A stretch of DNA of 64,000 nt from Kordia periserrulae (lineage in GTDB: Bacteria > Bacteroidota > Bacteroidia > Flavobacteriales > Flavobacteriaceae): contig NZ_QBKT01000002.1 in assembly GCF_003054265.1 (NCBI RefSeq), positions 496,001 to 560,000 on the forward strand, read 5' to 3'. A program made the translations under genes and the position numbers. This document shows positions 1 to 10,570 of the stretch, in pieces; position 1 is the stretch's first letter, and each line of letters starts with the position of its first letter. The notes under the pieces are model-generated. The model had not been told where the DNA came from. It did no database searches and was given only the letters and a program-made list of their open reading frames with translations.

Positions 1-809
1 TTATTTTTATTGTACGTCAACGATGTATTGATGGGTTTCTCACCTTTCCACGATTTCTGTAAACATTCACTATATGCTGAATTGTTGATAAACTGCATAA
101 TGTATCTTGCGTACGGACTGTAATGGCTCATCGTAGAATCGTTCATGTTGACTCTCGATTTATAATCGTAAAAAGAATGGCTCAGCGTTAGGGTAGAATC
201 TTCTTTTTTTCGCTTAAAAAACATATTCTGATACGTTTCACGGTATCTGAAATTTCGATATTGAATTGCTTTGTCTGTAAATGATTTGAATTCATCCGAA
301 ACATCTGGATTGGACGCTAGAAACTTTTTCTGTTTTGCTAATTTAATGTCTTGTAGTGAATCAATTTTTTCAAGAAATTCGTCACTATCTAGCTTTGTAA
401 ATTGATATACAGGACGCTCATGACTCGCATTTAGCAGAAATAATTCAATATAAAAATTATTCTTTTCAGCGCCTTTTCCCGTAAAAAAAAGTGTTTCGTC
501 AAACTTATACGTGTTCAATCGCAACAATAAACTATCACCTTTTTCTAAATAAATATATTGATATTCTGGATAATGATAAAACTTATACAAACCGTCTTTA
601 TGGTTTTTCAATTTTCCCATAAATCGGTTCTTTTCGTCTAATTTTAAAGAGTCTACAAATTTCCCCTGATGGTACAATACTACATAATCATCAGCAGGAT
701 TGATAATTTCTCCACCAAAATACACCACATCTTCCGCGGTTTCTTTTTGAGAGTTATTACAACCTACTAAACACAAAAATATAAGTAATAACGGGGTAAA
801 ATATTTCAT
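1..809 (-). CDS. Lipoprotein, 3' end beyond the window (possible TlpA-type N-terminal region)
   Basis: An open frame runs from an ATG at 809 to the left edge without a stop, so only the first 269 codons are visible. The protein opens with a lipoprotein signal peptide: MKYF, a hydrophobic stretch, then a lipobox ending LVGC at residues 14-17. It should therefore be lipid-anchored on the periplasmic side. The visible part is polar and beta-rich, with a KGDSLLLRLNT-like stretch followed by FDETLFFTGKG. I associate such segments with the N-terminal domain of Bacteroidota TlpA/ResA-like thiol-disulfide oxidoreductases, whose thioredoxin fold comes later. No CxxC motif is visible here, so that assignment is inference. 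It is divergent from the ABC-F gene, sharing a 191-bp intergenic region. Confidence 0.72.
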   Translation of the reverse strand, partial: MKYFTPLLLIFLCLVGCNNSQKETAEDVVYFGGEIINPADDYVVLYHQGKFVDSLKLDEKNRFMGKLKNHKDGLYKFYHYPEYQYIYLEKGDSLLLRLNTYKFDETLFFTGKGAEKNNFYIELFLLNASHERPVYQFTKLDSDEFLEKIDSLQDIKLAKQKKFLASNPDVSDEFKSFTDKAIQYRNFRYRETYQNMFFKRKKEDSTLTLSHSFYDYKSRVNMNDSTMSHYSPYARYIMQFINNSAYSECLQKSWKGEKPINTSLTYNKN

Positions 810-935
810 AGCAATCTGCTGCTTCTTTTCAATTTTAACAAAACTAACTATCCCAAACGCAATACGCTGTTAATAGGCTGTTAAAAATAACGGATAAAGC
901 ATTAAAAGCAATCAAAGTAAAATTCGCTGTAAAGC

Positions 936-966
936 TTAGTAATATTCAATGTAATTCTTACTTTTG
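936..966 (+). promoter_or_regulatory. Candidate promoter of the ABC-F gene
   Basis: TACTTTTG at 959-966 matches the Bacteroidota -7 consensus TAnnTTTG exactly. A TTAG at 936-939 sits 19 bp upstream, where TTTG is expected. The start codon follows about 34 bp downstream. Confidence 0.45.
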
Positions 967-988
967 CGCAATATATAAAAAAGTTTAA

Positions 989-2632
<1,644 letters not shown>

Positions 2633-2654
2633 TTTTTCAACAATAATCCATAAA

Positions 2655-2696
2655 AAATCGCCTGTTTTACAATTTAAAACAGGCGATTTCTTTTTT
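2655..2696. terminator. Bidirectional intrinsic terminator
   Basis: A 14-bp perfect stem (2655-2668 with 2676-2689) has a 7-nt loop, an A-run on the left and a T-run on the right. It lies between the convergent ABC-F gene and the small peptide gene, so it can serve both strands. Confidence 0.85.
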
Positions 2697-2705
2697 CAGT
2701 TTACT

Positions 2706-2894
2706 TTACAAGCAAATACAAGCGCTTCCTTCTGTATAGTCGCACCAATACGTATCTGGCGGTGGCGGACATTGTAATGTACAATACGCCGTGCATAAAT
2801 TAGAAGTTCGCGTTCCTCCTGTTAATTCGTTGGAAGTAAAACTCGAAATTGTCTTTTTTGACAACTTCAACGATGTTGTTTTTCTTTTTTTCAT
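2706..2894 (-). CDS. GG-leader natural-product precursor peptide (class I lanthipeptide-like)
   Basis: A 62-aa peptide with a leader of the Bacteroidota type: basic start MKKRKTTSLKL, then SKKTISSF, then NELTGG ending at residue 27. The predicted core after GG is about 35 residues. It is rich in Cys (six) and Thr/Ser, with a run of four prolines, and ends CICL. This fits a ribosomally made, modified peptide exported and cleaved at the double glycine. Thr/Ser and Cys are the substrates for lanthionine rings, but no LanB/LanC, radical SAM enzyme or peptidase-transporter lies in this window, so the modification is unknown. The leader closely resembles that of the peptide at 53545-53700. The family call is good; the chemistry is inference. 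Confidence 0.75.
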   Translation of the reverse strand: MKKRKTTSLKLSKKTISSFTSNELTGGTRTSNLCTAYCTLQCPPPPDTYWCDYTEGSACICL

Positions 2895-3078
2895 AATTAA
2901 AAATTTTTTGTTACTACTTTAAAATTAGAGAGTTACAATAATTTTTAAAAGAAAAATTACTCTTGATTTATAAATTACGAGTAATTCAAAAAAAGAAATT
3001 AGAAATAAAAATCTATAGAAATTCTAGCTTATAACAATGATAAGCTTTGTGAAAAGATGTGCAATCTACATGTAGTGA

Positions 3079-3231
3079 TTATGGGAGTCTGCAAATTCCG
3101 TTATAGCAAACATACGGAAAATCACACGGTCTTCTGTGACTACAAAAACGCGGTGCTCCACCAACAATATTGCGTTGTCCTTTTTTATTAATAAAACTAA
3201 ATCCGTCGAGATTTGAAATTTTATCTAACAT
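3079..3231 (-). CDS. Small Cys-rich peptide with GG leader (putative bacteriocin/RiPP precursor)
   Basis: A 50-codon reading frame starts at the ATG at 3231 and ends TAA at 3079. The leader-like first half (MLDKISNLDG, INKKGQRN) ends in IVGG at residue 26. The predicted core has 24 residues beginning APRFC and containing four cysteines (C30, C36, C42, C47). Regularly spaced cysteines and basic residues suggest either disulfides or thioether links. The leader type (KISNL...INKK.Q..I.GG) differs from that of the neighbouring 62-aa peptide. The frame is short, so random occurrence must be considered. The GG position and proximity to another precursor make it credible. Confidence 0.6.
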   Translation of the reverse strand: MLDKISNLDGFSFINKKGQRNIVGGAPRFCSHRRPCDFPYVCYNGICRLP

Positions 3232-3310
3232 ACCCTACTTTTTTTTCATGAGATTTTAAATGTACAAAAAAATATGTAATAAAAGTAAGTTTTTTCGATG
3301 TTGAGGTTTG

Positions 3311-3364
3311 GAACTTGAATTTGAACTCGAACTTGAACTTGAACTTGAACTCGAACTTGAATTT
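3311..3364. repeat. GAACTT hexamer tandem repeat, 9 units
   Basis: Nine consecutive 6-bp units vary only at the last three bases (GAACTT, GAATTT, GAACTC). The order of variants is palindromic: CTT, TTT, CTC, then three CTT, then CTC, CTT, TTT. The tract is non-coding. Confidence 0.9.
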
Positions 3365-3504
3365 GAAACATTATACGTCCGTTCGAGTGGCGAACGCAAG
3401 TTCGTTGTATCGAGAACAGCTTTGATTTTCTAAAGTTTATAGATTTATGTGTTTAGCTGCAAACAATTCAACATCCAACATTTAAAATTCTTAGTTTCAA
3501 AGCA

Positions 3505-3541
3505 TTAAAAAACGCTTCCTACCAACGTAAAAAGCGTTTCC
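3505..3541 (-). terminator. Intrinsic terminator of pheT
   Basis: An inverted repeat (AAACGCTT at 3510-3517 with AAGCGTTT at 3532-3539) is followed, read on the minus strand, by a run of T. It lies about 70 bp beyond the pheT stop. Confidence 0.7.
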
Positions 3542-3612
3542 ATATTTTATAAACAAGATTATCAAATCAAACAATTGTTACATTAAAAAATTGATACATT
3601 GTTACACTGAGC

Positions 3613-6045
3613 TTATCGAAGCTCCGCGCCCAATTGTTTCTCAAAACTTTGCTGTAATTTGTTCATGATTTTGTCAATCTGCTTGTCTGTCAGTGTTTTG
3701 TGTTCATCTTGCAGTGTGAAGCTTACGGCGTAACTTTTCTTGCCTTTTGGTAAATTATCACCTTGATACACATCAAACAAGTTCACTTCTTTTAGCAAAT
3801 TTCGCTCGCTTTGTTGCGCAATATTATGAATTTCGGCAAAGGTTGTGTTTTCATCAATCAACAAGGCAAAATCTCTACGAACCTTTGGGAATTTTGGAAT
3901 ATCTTGAAATTTAATTTTTCTGTTTTTCACGACTTGCAACACGTTATCCCAATTAAAATCAGCAAAAATCACTTGTTGTTTAATGTCGAACGACTTGGCA
4001 ATTTTACGCTTCACAATTCCAAACTCTACCAACTTTATTTTGCCTAAACTCAAGGTAATTCCTTCTGAAAACAACTCGTTTTTAATTGGCGAAACTTTCG
4101 TCGAATTGATGCCTAAGCGTGTCAAAATCGCGTTTACAATTCCTTTTGCATAAAAGAAATCCGTGGCAACAGGCTTGCTTTGCATCCAGGTTTCAGAAGT
4201 TGTGTTTCCAGTAATAAATATCGATAAATGCTTGAACTCTTCACGATTTCCTTCACTAAATTCATGATAGGTTTTCCCGAATTCGAACAACTTTAAGTCA
4301 CTATTTTTTCGGTTGATGTTGTGTGAAATCGCTTCCAATCCAGAAAATAATAACGATTGACGCATCACAGACAAATCGCCACTAAGTGGATTTAACATTG
4401 TGATATTGTGTTCAGCTTTTAATTGCTCCGAAAGTTCAACATACGAAGCATTTGTCAACGAATTGGACATGATTTCATAAAAACCTTGCGAAACCAATTG
4501 CGTTGCGATTACATCTTGCAATTTGTAATCTTCAAAACGCGAGGTGTTTGAAATGGATGTATGCCACTTTTCATCAAATTGAATATTGTTGTAACCGTAC
4601 ACACGTAAAATTTCTTCAATTACATCCGCTTCACGCTGTACATCCACTCTGTAGGCAGGAATCGTTAAACCTAATCCGCCATCGGTTACCGAATTGATTT
4701 TAATTTCTAAAGACGATAAAATATTTTTAATCGTTTCTCGCGGCAATTCTTCACCAATCAATTTGGAAATATTGTCAAACGAAACACGCACTTGAAAGTC
4801 TTCAATTTTTGTCGGATAACTGTCAGAAACATCACTCGTAATTTCGCCACCAGCCAATTCTTGAATCAATAATGCAGCCCTTTTCAACGCGTATTCAGTA
4901 CTATTTGGATCAATACCACGCTCAAAACGGAACGAAGCATCTGTGTTCAATCCGTGACGTTTTGCCGTTTTTCGAACAGAAACAGGATTAAAATAGGCAC
5001 TTTCTAAGAAAATATTGGTCGTATGTTCAGTTACGCCCGATTTTAATCCGCCAAAAACACCTGCAATACACAATGGTTTTTCCGCATCACAAATCATCAA
5101 ATCGTCTTCGTGCAATTCGCGTTCAACTTCGTCTAGCGTAATGAATTTTGTGCCTGCTTTTAAGGTTTTCACAACAATTTTATTCCCAGAAATAAAATTC
5201 GCATCAAAGGCATGCAACGGTTGTCCTAGTTCGTGCAATACATAATTCGTCACATCAACCACATTATTTTTTGGCGTCAAACCAATTGCCTTTAAACGAT
5301 GTTGCAACCATTCAGGTGATGCTTTTACTTGCACTCCAGAAATCGTCACACCACAATAGCGAGGCGCTAAGTTTTTATCTTCAACATCCACATCAATTTT
5401 TAGTGTACGATTGTCTACTCTAAAACTGCTGGTAGATGGTGTAATGAGCTCTATATTGATGTCTTTTTGAAGCAATCCTGCTTTTAAATCGCGCGCCACT
5501 CCGTAATGACTCATCGCGTCAGCTCTGTTGGGCGTTAATCCAATTTCAAAAACGGTATCATTTTCAATGTTAAATACTTCGTTTGCAGGCGTTCCAGGTT
5601 TTAAATCGTCATCCAACACCATAATTCCGTCATGACTTTCGCCCAAACCAAGTTCGTCTTCGGCGCAAATCATTCCGTTAGACACTTCGCCACGAATTTT
5701 CCCTTTCTTGATTTTAAATCCGTTGCCATCTGCATCATATAACGTCGCTCCAGCAGTCGCTACAGGTACTTTTTGACCAGCTGCCACATTCGGTGCACCA
5801 CAGACGATTTGTACAGGTTCTCCATTGCCTAAATCAACCGTAGTCACTTTTAAACGATCGGCATTTGGATGTTGTACGCAGGTTAATACATGTCCGACAA
5901 CGATACCTTCCAATCCACCTTTTACAGATTCATATTTTTCGATGCCTTCTACCTCTAAACCTAAGTCTGTTAAGAGTTCGCCCGTTTTTTCAGCATCCCA
6001 GTCAAGTTGGATAAATTGCTTTACCCAATTGTATGATATTTTCAT
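3613..6045 (-). CDS. pheT: Phenylalanine-tRNA ligase beta subunit
   Basis: An 810-aa protein of the usual length for bacterial PheT. With PheS it forms the alpha2-beta2 synthetase that charges tRNA-Phe in the cytoplasm. The N-terminal tRNA-binding (EMAP/OB-type) domain spans about residues 40-150, with the segment VQIVCGAPNVAAGQKVPVA. The B3/B4 editing region and B5 domain (NNVVDVTNYV, PYRVD-type segments) follow. The C-terminal anticodon-binding ferredoxin-like domain occupies about the last 95 residues (FPKVRRDFALLID). The start MKISYNWVKQFI is typical. pheS is not in this window, which is common in this phylum. A near-perfect promoter lies just upstream. Confidence 0.97.
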   Translation of the reverse strand: MKISYNWVKQFIQLDWDAEKTGELLTDLGLEVEGIEKYESVKGGLEGIVVGHVLTCVQHPNADRLKVTTVDLGNGEPVQIVCGAPNVAAGQKVPVATAGATLYDADGNGFKIKKGKIRGEVSNGMICAEDELGLGESHDGIMVLDDDLKPGTPANEVFNIENDTVFEIGLTPNRADAMSHYGVARDLKAGLLQKDINIELITPSTSSFRVDNRTLKIDVDVEDKNLAPRYCGVTISGVQVKASPEWLQHRLKAIGLTPKNNVVDVTNYVLHELGQPLHAFDANFISGNKIVVKTLKAGTKFITLDEVERELHEDDLMICDAEKPLCIAGVFGGLKSGVTEHTTNIFLESAYFNPVSVRKTAKRHGLNTDASFRFERGIDPNSTEYALKRAALLIQELAGGEITSDVSDSYPTKIEDFQVRVSFDNISKLIGEELPRETIKNILSSLEIKINSVTDGGLGLTIPAYRVDVQREADVIEEILRVYGYNNIQFDEKWHTSISNTSRFEDYKLQDVIATQLVSQGFYEIMSNSLTNASYVELSEQLKAEHNITMLNPLSGDLSVMRQSLLFSGLEAISHNINRKNSDLKLFEFGKTYHEFSEGNREEFKHLSIFITGNTTSETWMQSKPVATDFFYAKGIVNAILTRLGINSTKVSPIKNELFSEGITLSLGKIKLVEFGIVKRKIAKSFDIKQQVIFADFNWDNVLQVVKNRKIKFQDIPKFPKVRRDFALLIDENTTFAEIHNIAQQSERNLLKEVNLFDVYQGDNLPKGKKSYAVSFTLQDEHKTLTDKQIDKIMNKLQQSFEKQLGAELR

Positions 6046-6067
6046 TAGTATTCGTATTGATAGTCCG

Positions 6068-6098
6068 CAAAGATAAGATAATACGCAGAGTTGGCAAA
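6068..6098 (-). promoter_or_regulatory. pheT promoter
   Basis: Read on the minus strand, TTTG (6098-6095), a 19-bp spacer and TATCTTTG (6075-6068) match the Bacteroidota consensus TTTG-N19-TAnnTTTG exactly. The ATG is 22 bp further on, so the transcript has a very short leader. Confidence 0.8.
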
Positions 6099-6375
6099 TA
6101 TTTATTCCCTTGAAAAAGGGAATCTCTATGGAGTAAATTTTTGTTAGATTTTTAGACTTTTTTCACGCTTACGCGCGAACTTTATTTAGACCGTTTTACT
6201 TTTGGACTTATTGAAATTTTAATTGTGTTGAATTTTTCATTCCTGAATGTCACATCGAGTGCAGTCGAGATGAATTCAGTAAATAAACCTACAAAAACTA
6301 TAGAGTTTTGTGAATTATTGTAATTTGTAACCAATAATTCGAACCAAATCACCTAAGCATTACTTTTCAACATAA

Positions 6376-6519
6376 AAAACCGTTACAATATTTATAGACA
6401 AAAAAGGAAAAGTCCGACGCATTCATACAGGTTTTAACGGTCCTGCTACGGGAAGTAAATACGTAGCTTTCAAAAATGACTTTGAAAACTTCGTTTCAAC
6501 GCTACAAAAGAATAATTAG
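6376..6519 (+). pseudogene. Remnant: C-terminal end of a TlpA-like thioredoxin-fold protein
   Basis: The frame from 6376 to the TAG at 6517-6519 encodes 47 residues. It begins KTVTIFIDKKGKVRRIHTGF and continues with NGPATG, then a short helix and the stop. This is the final beta-hairpin and helix typical of TlpA/ResA-like disulfide oxidoreductases in Bacteroidota. An in-frame TAA lies immediately before (6373-6375), and no start codon, CxxC motif or upstream half remains. I read it as the surviving 3' end of a deleted gene. It is in the opposite orientation to the lipoprotein gene at the left edge. Confidence 0.65.
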
Positions 6520-6661
6520 TTACGGTTTAATATATTGATTAGTAGGGTGTAAACGTAAAATTACGTTCTAAATGAAAAGCCAACAATTAGTTCATATGAA
6601 ATTAGCAAAAACTAAAGTATTTTTATAGGGTAGAAAATTAAACCCAACCAAAATACATATT

Positions 6662-9600
6662 ATGAAAAAACTATTACTTTGGCTTTTTTTAGTTGTAAGC
6701 TTCACTTCGTATGCGCAAATTCCAGCGTATTACAACGATGTAAACCTCTCGCAATCGGGAACAAACTTAAAAGATGAACTTGCGACTAAAATTATTTCCA
6801 CACACACCACATTCTTATCATACACACCAGGCGTATGGAATGCGTTGCAACAATCAGATTTAGATCTTACAAATAGTTCAAATGTGCTGTTAATTTACGG
6901 TCACAACGATACGGACGGAAGTGTGGTAAATGACAGAACACGTGATAAATTTCAAAACGGCGGAAGCGTAGGCGACTGGAATCGAGAGCATGTATTTGCA
7001 AAGTCACTAGCAAATCCCGATTTGGGAACTTCAGGTCCAGGCGCAGATGCACACAATCTACGTGCGTGTGATTTTCAACAAAATTCCACTCGTAATAATC
7101 GTAAATTCGGTGTAGGAACAGGAATTGCAGCCTATATAAATCCTACAGGCGATTGGTATCCTGGTGACGAATGGAAAGGAGATGTAGCGCGTATCATTAT
7201 GTTTATGTATTTGCGGTATGGCAATCAATGTTTGCCTGCAAATGTAGGTACAGGGACACCTTTAAGTGTTGACAATAATATGATTGACTTGTTTTTGCAA
7301 TGGAACGTAGACGATCCTGTTTCTGCTTTTGAAGAAAATCGCAATGAAGTATTGGCAGGAATTCAAGGAAATCGCAATCCTTTTATTGACAATCCAGCGT
7401 TTGCTACGCAAATTTGGGGCGGTCCGCAAGCAGAAGATAAATTCAATGTAGGCAACGATACGGAAGCACCAACAGTTCCTCAAAATTTGACAGCTTCTAA
7501 CATAACAACTACAGCTGCAACATTAAGCTGGACGGCTTCGACAGATAATGTTTCGGTAGCATCCTATGAAGTATTTCGAAATGGAGTATTTATCGGAAAT
7601 ACGCCAAACACAACATATAATGCAACTGGACTAGCAGCAAGTACTTTGTACACCTTTACTGTACGAGCAAAAGATGCTGCGGGAAATACGTCAAACAGTA
7701 GTGCTGGCGTCACCATTACTACTAACGTAGCTGGTGTAACTACAGAATTATTCTTTTCTGAATATGTAGAAGGTTCTTCGTTTAACAAAGCATTGGAAGT
7801 AGCGAATTTTACAGGAAGTTCCGTAAATCTTTCAAGTTATAGCATCAAAAAACAAACCAACGGCGCGGGAAGTTGGTCTGCAGGATATCCACTAAGCGGA
7901 ACCTTAACCAACGAAAATGTATTTGTATTGGCACACAGCTCGGCAGATGCTGCGGTGATTGCACAAGCAGATGCAACAACTACAAATTCTTCCATCACTT
8001 TCAACGGAAACGATGCAGTAGGATTGTTTAAAAATGATGTTTTAATTGATATTATTGGCGTATTTGGTTCAAGCGCTACATTTGGACAAGATGTGACTTT
8101 GCGTAGAAAAGCAGAAATTACCAATCCAAATACTACCTACACAACTTCCGAATGGGACAGTTATGCAAGCAATACGTTTTCTGATTTAGGAACACACACT
8201 GTAAATGGCGGCACAACTCCTGATACGGAAGCACCAACCATACCAACCAATATCATCGCGTCCAATATTGGCGAAACTACAGCCACACTAAATTGGACAG
8301 CTTCAACAGATAATGTCGGCGTTTCGGCGTATGATGTGTATCAAGATGGAACTTTGATTGGAAGTACAGCATTTACCAATTACAATGTTTCTGGACTCAC
8401 CATATTCAACACTTATACGTTTACAGTTCGTGCCAAAGATGCTGCAGGAAATACATCTGCCACAAGTGCTGGAACCAATGTGACTACGGTGGATACAACA
8501 GCGCCAACCGTTCCAACAAATGTAATAGCATCCAATGAAACGCAAACTACTATTGACTTATCATGGACAGCTTCTACAGACAATGTAGGCGTAACAAGCT
8601 ATGAAATTTACAGTTCAGGAGCTTTGGTAACAGCTACAACTTCTACGTCCTATCAAGTGACGGGACTTTCTCCTAACACAGCATATTCATTTACCGTAAG
8701 TGCGGTAGATGCAGCAGGAAACACGTCTGCAACAAGTACTGCGGCAACGACAAGTACAACGTTTGATCCTGTAACGGGTGAAGCGGATTTATTCTTCTCA
8801 GAATATATTGAAGGTTCGTCATTTAACAAAGCGTTGGAAATTGCGAATTTCACAGGAGCTCCAGTCGATTTATCAATCTATTCTATAAAAAAGCAAACCA
8901 ATGGCGCGGGCGATTGGGCTTCTCCGTATAACTTATCAGGAGTGTTGGCAAATGGCGATGTTTTTGTCATTGCGAACAGTTCAGCGAATGCATCCATACT
9001 AAATCAGGCAGATGTGAGTACTGGAAGCGGCATTGTAACCTTTAACGGTAATGATCCTATCGGATTGTTTAAAAATGATGTACTCATTGATGTCATTGGT
9101 ACGTTTAATGGCGGAAGTGCTAATTTCGCAATAGATGTCACTTTACGTAGAATTGCAAGTGTTACGAGTCCAAATACAAATTACACAGAACCAGAGTGGG
9201 ATGTGTTTGCAACGGATACCAGCTCAAATTTAGGAGCACATGCTGTTGATGGTGGCGGAAATACAGGCGGAACTGGCGGAAGTACGACCGTACTGCATGA
9301 AGGCTTCTTTGAAACGGGACTTGACGGTTGGGTTGATGGCGGTGGCGATTGCGCGCGTTACACAGGAAGTCTATCGTATGAAGGCAGTTATTCAATTCGC
9401 TTGCGAGACGATTCAGGAACAGCTTCTTCCATGACCTTAAATGATATTGATGTTTCTCCGTATGATGAGGTTGAAATTGATTTCTATTTTTACGCAAATA
9501 GCATGGAAACTGGCGAAGATTTCTGGGTACGTTACCACGATGGGACTAATTGGCAAACCGTACGTACATACGCAAGCGGAACTGATTTTGAAAATGGAAG

Positions 9601-10051
9601 TTTCTACAATGCCAAAGTCACGCTCAATAGCACGAATTACAGCTTTGTAAACAATGCAAAGTTCAGATTTCAATGTGATGCTTCTGCCAATGCCGATCAA
9701 ATTTATATCGATCAAGTGACGATTACGGGAATTGTGAACGCTTCCGCGAGAATGATTACGCAGTCAAGCAAAGTCACAACAAGAGAACTTTCTGCAGTAG
9801 CGACCACAGACGAATTGGAAATGGAAGAAGACTTTACCATGTATCCAAACCCTACGTCCAATCAACTAGAAATCCGAATCTATGCAGATGCTTCCGCTAA
9901 GTATCAAATTCATTCCTTAGTTGGGCAAATCGTAAAAGAAGGAACGCTAAACACTAAAATCATTGATGTAAGCACGCTAAAAGCGGGAATGTACATTTTA
10001 CAAATAAATGATGGCGATGAAATTTTGACAAAGCAATTTGTGAAGGAATAA
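6662..10051 (+). CDS. Secreted endonuclease I with FN3, lamin-tail and T9SS sorting domains
   Basis: A 1129-aa exported protein. A signal peptide (MKKLLLWLFLVVSFTSYAQ) leads into an endonuclease I domain at about residues 25-260, with the His-Me finger core WNREHVFAKS and DAHNLRACDFQQN. This should cut DNA non-specifically outside the cell. Next come a fibronectin III domain (about 268-355), a lamin-tail-like domain (about 360-510), two more FN3 (about 520-700), a second lamin-tail-like domain (about 708-860), a jelly-roll adhesion-type domain (about 876-1024) and a C-terminal type IX sorting domain (about 1060-1129, MYPNPTSNQLEI...GMYILQI). The two lamin-tail copies are close at both protein and DNA level, implying internal duplication. 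A likely role is nutrient or phosphate scavenging from DNA. It is monocistronic. Confidence 0.93.
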   Translation: MKKLLLWLFLVVSFTSYAQIPAYYNDVNLSQSGTNLKDELATKIISTHTTFLSYTPGVWNALQQSDLDLTNSSNVLLIYGHNDTDGSVVNDRTRDKFQNGGSVGDWNREHVFAKSLANPDLGTSGPGADAHNLRACDFQQNSTRNNRKFGVGTGIAAYINPTGDWYPGDEWKGDVARIIMFMYLRYGNQCLPANVGTGTPLSVDNNMIDLFLQWNVDDPVSAFEENRNEVLAGIQGNRNPFIDNPAFATQIWGGPQAEDKFNVGNDTEAPTVPQNLTASNITTTAATLSWTASTDNVSVASYEVFRNGVFIGNTPNTTYNATGLAASTLYTFTVRAKDAAGNTSNSSAGVTITTNVAGVTTELFFSEYVEGSSFNKALEVANFTGSSVNLSSYSIKKQTNGAGSWSAGYPLSGTLTNENVFVLAHSSADAAVIAQADATTTNSSITFNGNDAVGLFKNDVLIDIIGVFGSSATFGQDVTLRRKAEITNPNTTYTTSEWDSYASNTFSDLGTHTVNGGTTPDTEAPTIPTNIIASNIGETTATLNWTASTDNVGVSAYDVYQDGTLIGSTAFTNYNVSGLTIFNTYTFTVRAKDAAGNTSATSAGTNVTTVDTTAPTVPTNVIASNETQTTIDLSWTASTDNVGVTSYEIYSSGALVTATTSTSYQVTGLSPNTAYSFTVSAVDAAGNTSATSTAATTSTTFDPVTGEADLFFSEYIEGSSFNKALEIANFTGAPVDLSIYSIKKQTNGAGDWASPYNLSGVLANGDVFVIANSSANASILNQADVSTGSGIVTFNGNDPIGLFKNDVLIDVIGTFNGGSANFAIDVTLRRIASVTSPNTNYTEPEWDVFATDTSSNLGAHAVDGGGNTGGTGGSTTVLHEGFFETGLDGWVDGGGDCARYTGSLSYEGSYSIRLRDDSGTASSMTLNDIDVSPYDEVEIDFYFYANSMETGEDFWVRYHDGTNWQTVRTYASGTDFENGSFYNAKVTLNSTNYSFVNNAKFRFQCDASANADQIYIDQVTITGIVNASARMITQSSKVTTRELSAVATTDELEMEEDFTMYPNPTSNQLEIRIYADASAKYQIHSLVGQIVKEGTLNTKIIDVSTLKAGMYILQINDGDEILTKQFVKE

Positions 10052-10076
10052 GTCTTTAAAATTTATCAAAACAACA

Positions 10077-10111
10077 AAAGCTGTTTGAGAAAGTACTTCT
10101 CAAACAGCTTT
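10077..10111 (+). terminator. Intrinsic terminator after the secreted nuclease
   Basis: A 15-bp perfect inverted repeat (10077-10091 with 10097-10111) has a 5-nt loop. The following T-run is weak. It lies 25 bp after the nuclease stop. Confidence 0.7.
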
Positions 10112-10138
10112 GTCATTTAGAATTGTTACATTTATGGC

Positions 10139-10570
10139 ATGAGAATATTTTGTTTTTTAATCGTAATTTTATCCACTATGACGCTACAAGCACAAGACTT
10201 TCAAAATCATGCGTGGAAACACCGAGTTATAATTGTAAAAGGAAATGATGCAGAAAGAAGTGCTTTTTTAGTACAATTTCACCCAACAAAGCAAGAAGAA
10301 CTCAAAGAGCGGAAAATAGTTATCTATTCCGTAGGAAGAACAACAACACTCATCAATCATGCAGACGGTCAAAATCCTATCATGTATCCTGATGTGGAAC
10401 TGCCTCAAAAATACCAAGACATGTTGCAAAAGGACGAAACTTTTGAAATCTTACTCATCGGTTTGGATGGCAGTGTTAAAATGCGAAAAACAAGTTCCTT
10501 TACACCACAAGAATTATACGACAAAATAGATTCCATGCCGATGCGTAGAAGTGAGCTCAGGAAGAATTAG
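10139..10570 (+). CDS. DUF4174 domain protein, secreted
   Basis: A 143-aa protein with a signal peptide (MRIFCFLIVILSTMTLQAQ), then a thioredoxin-like DUF4174 domain. The start of the domain reads WKHRVIIV, the middle carries ELKERKIVIYSVG, and the end has IGLDGSVKMRK and the conserved IDSMPMRRSE tail. Family members occur in the periplasm of many Gram-negative bacteria and their function is not established. No CxxC pair is present, so a redox role is unlikely. It sits between the secreted nuclease and a repeat array and seems to be transcribed alone. Confidence 0.85.
   Translation: MRIFCFLIVILSTMTLQAQDFQNHAWKHRVIIVKGNDAERSAFLVQFHPTKQEELKERKIVIYSVGRTTTLINHADGQNPIMYPDVELPQKYQDMLQKDETFEILLIGLDGSVKMRKTSSFTPQELYDKIDSMPMRRSELRKN

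Larger units (their letters stand above)
3232..3612. other. Intergenic region with a hexamer repeat
   Basis: This is the gap between the Cys-rich peptide gene and the end of pheT. It holds the GAACTT hexamer tract (3311-3364) and the pheT terminator. Near 3603 there is a copy of the common intergenic motif ACTGAGCTTATCGAAG. No further reading frame looks real. Confidence 0.7.
6046..6661. other. Intergenic region with gene remnant
   Basis: This gap holds the pheT promoter, a copy of the dispersed repeat TCGAGTGCAGTCGAGA near 6256-6271, and a TlpA-like gene remnant at 6376-6519. No complete gene is visible. Confidence 0.7.
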
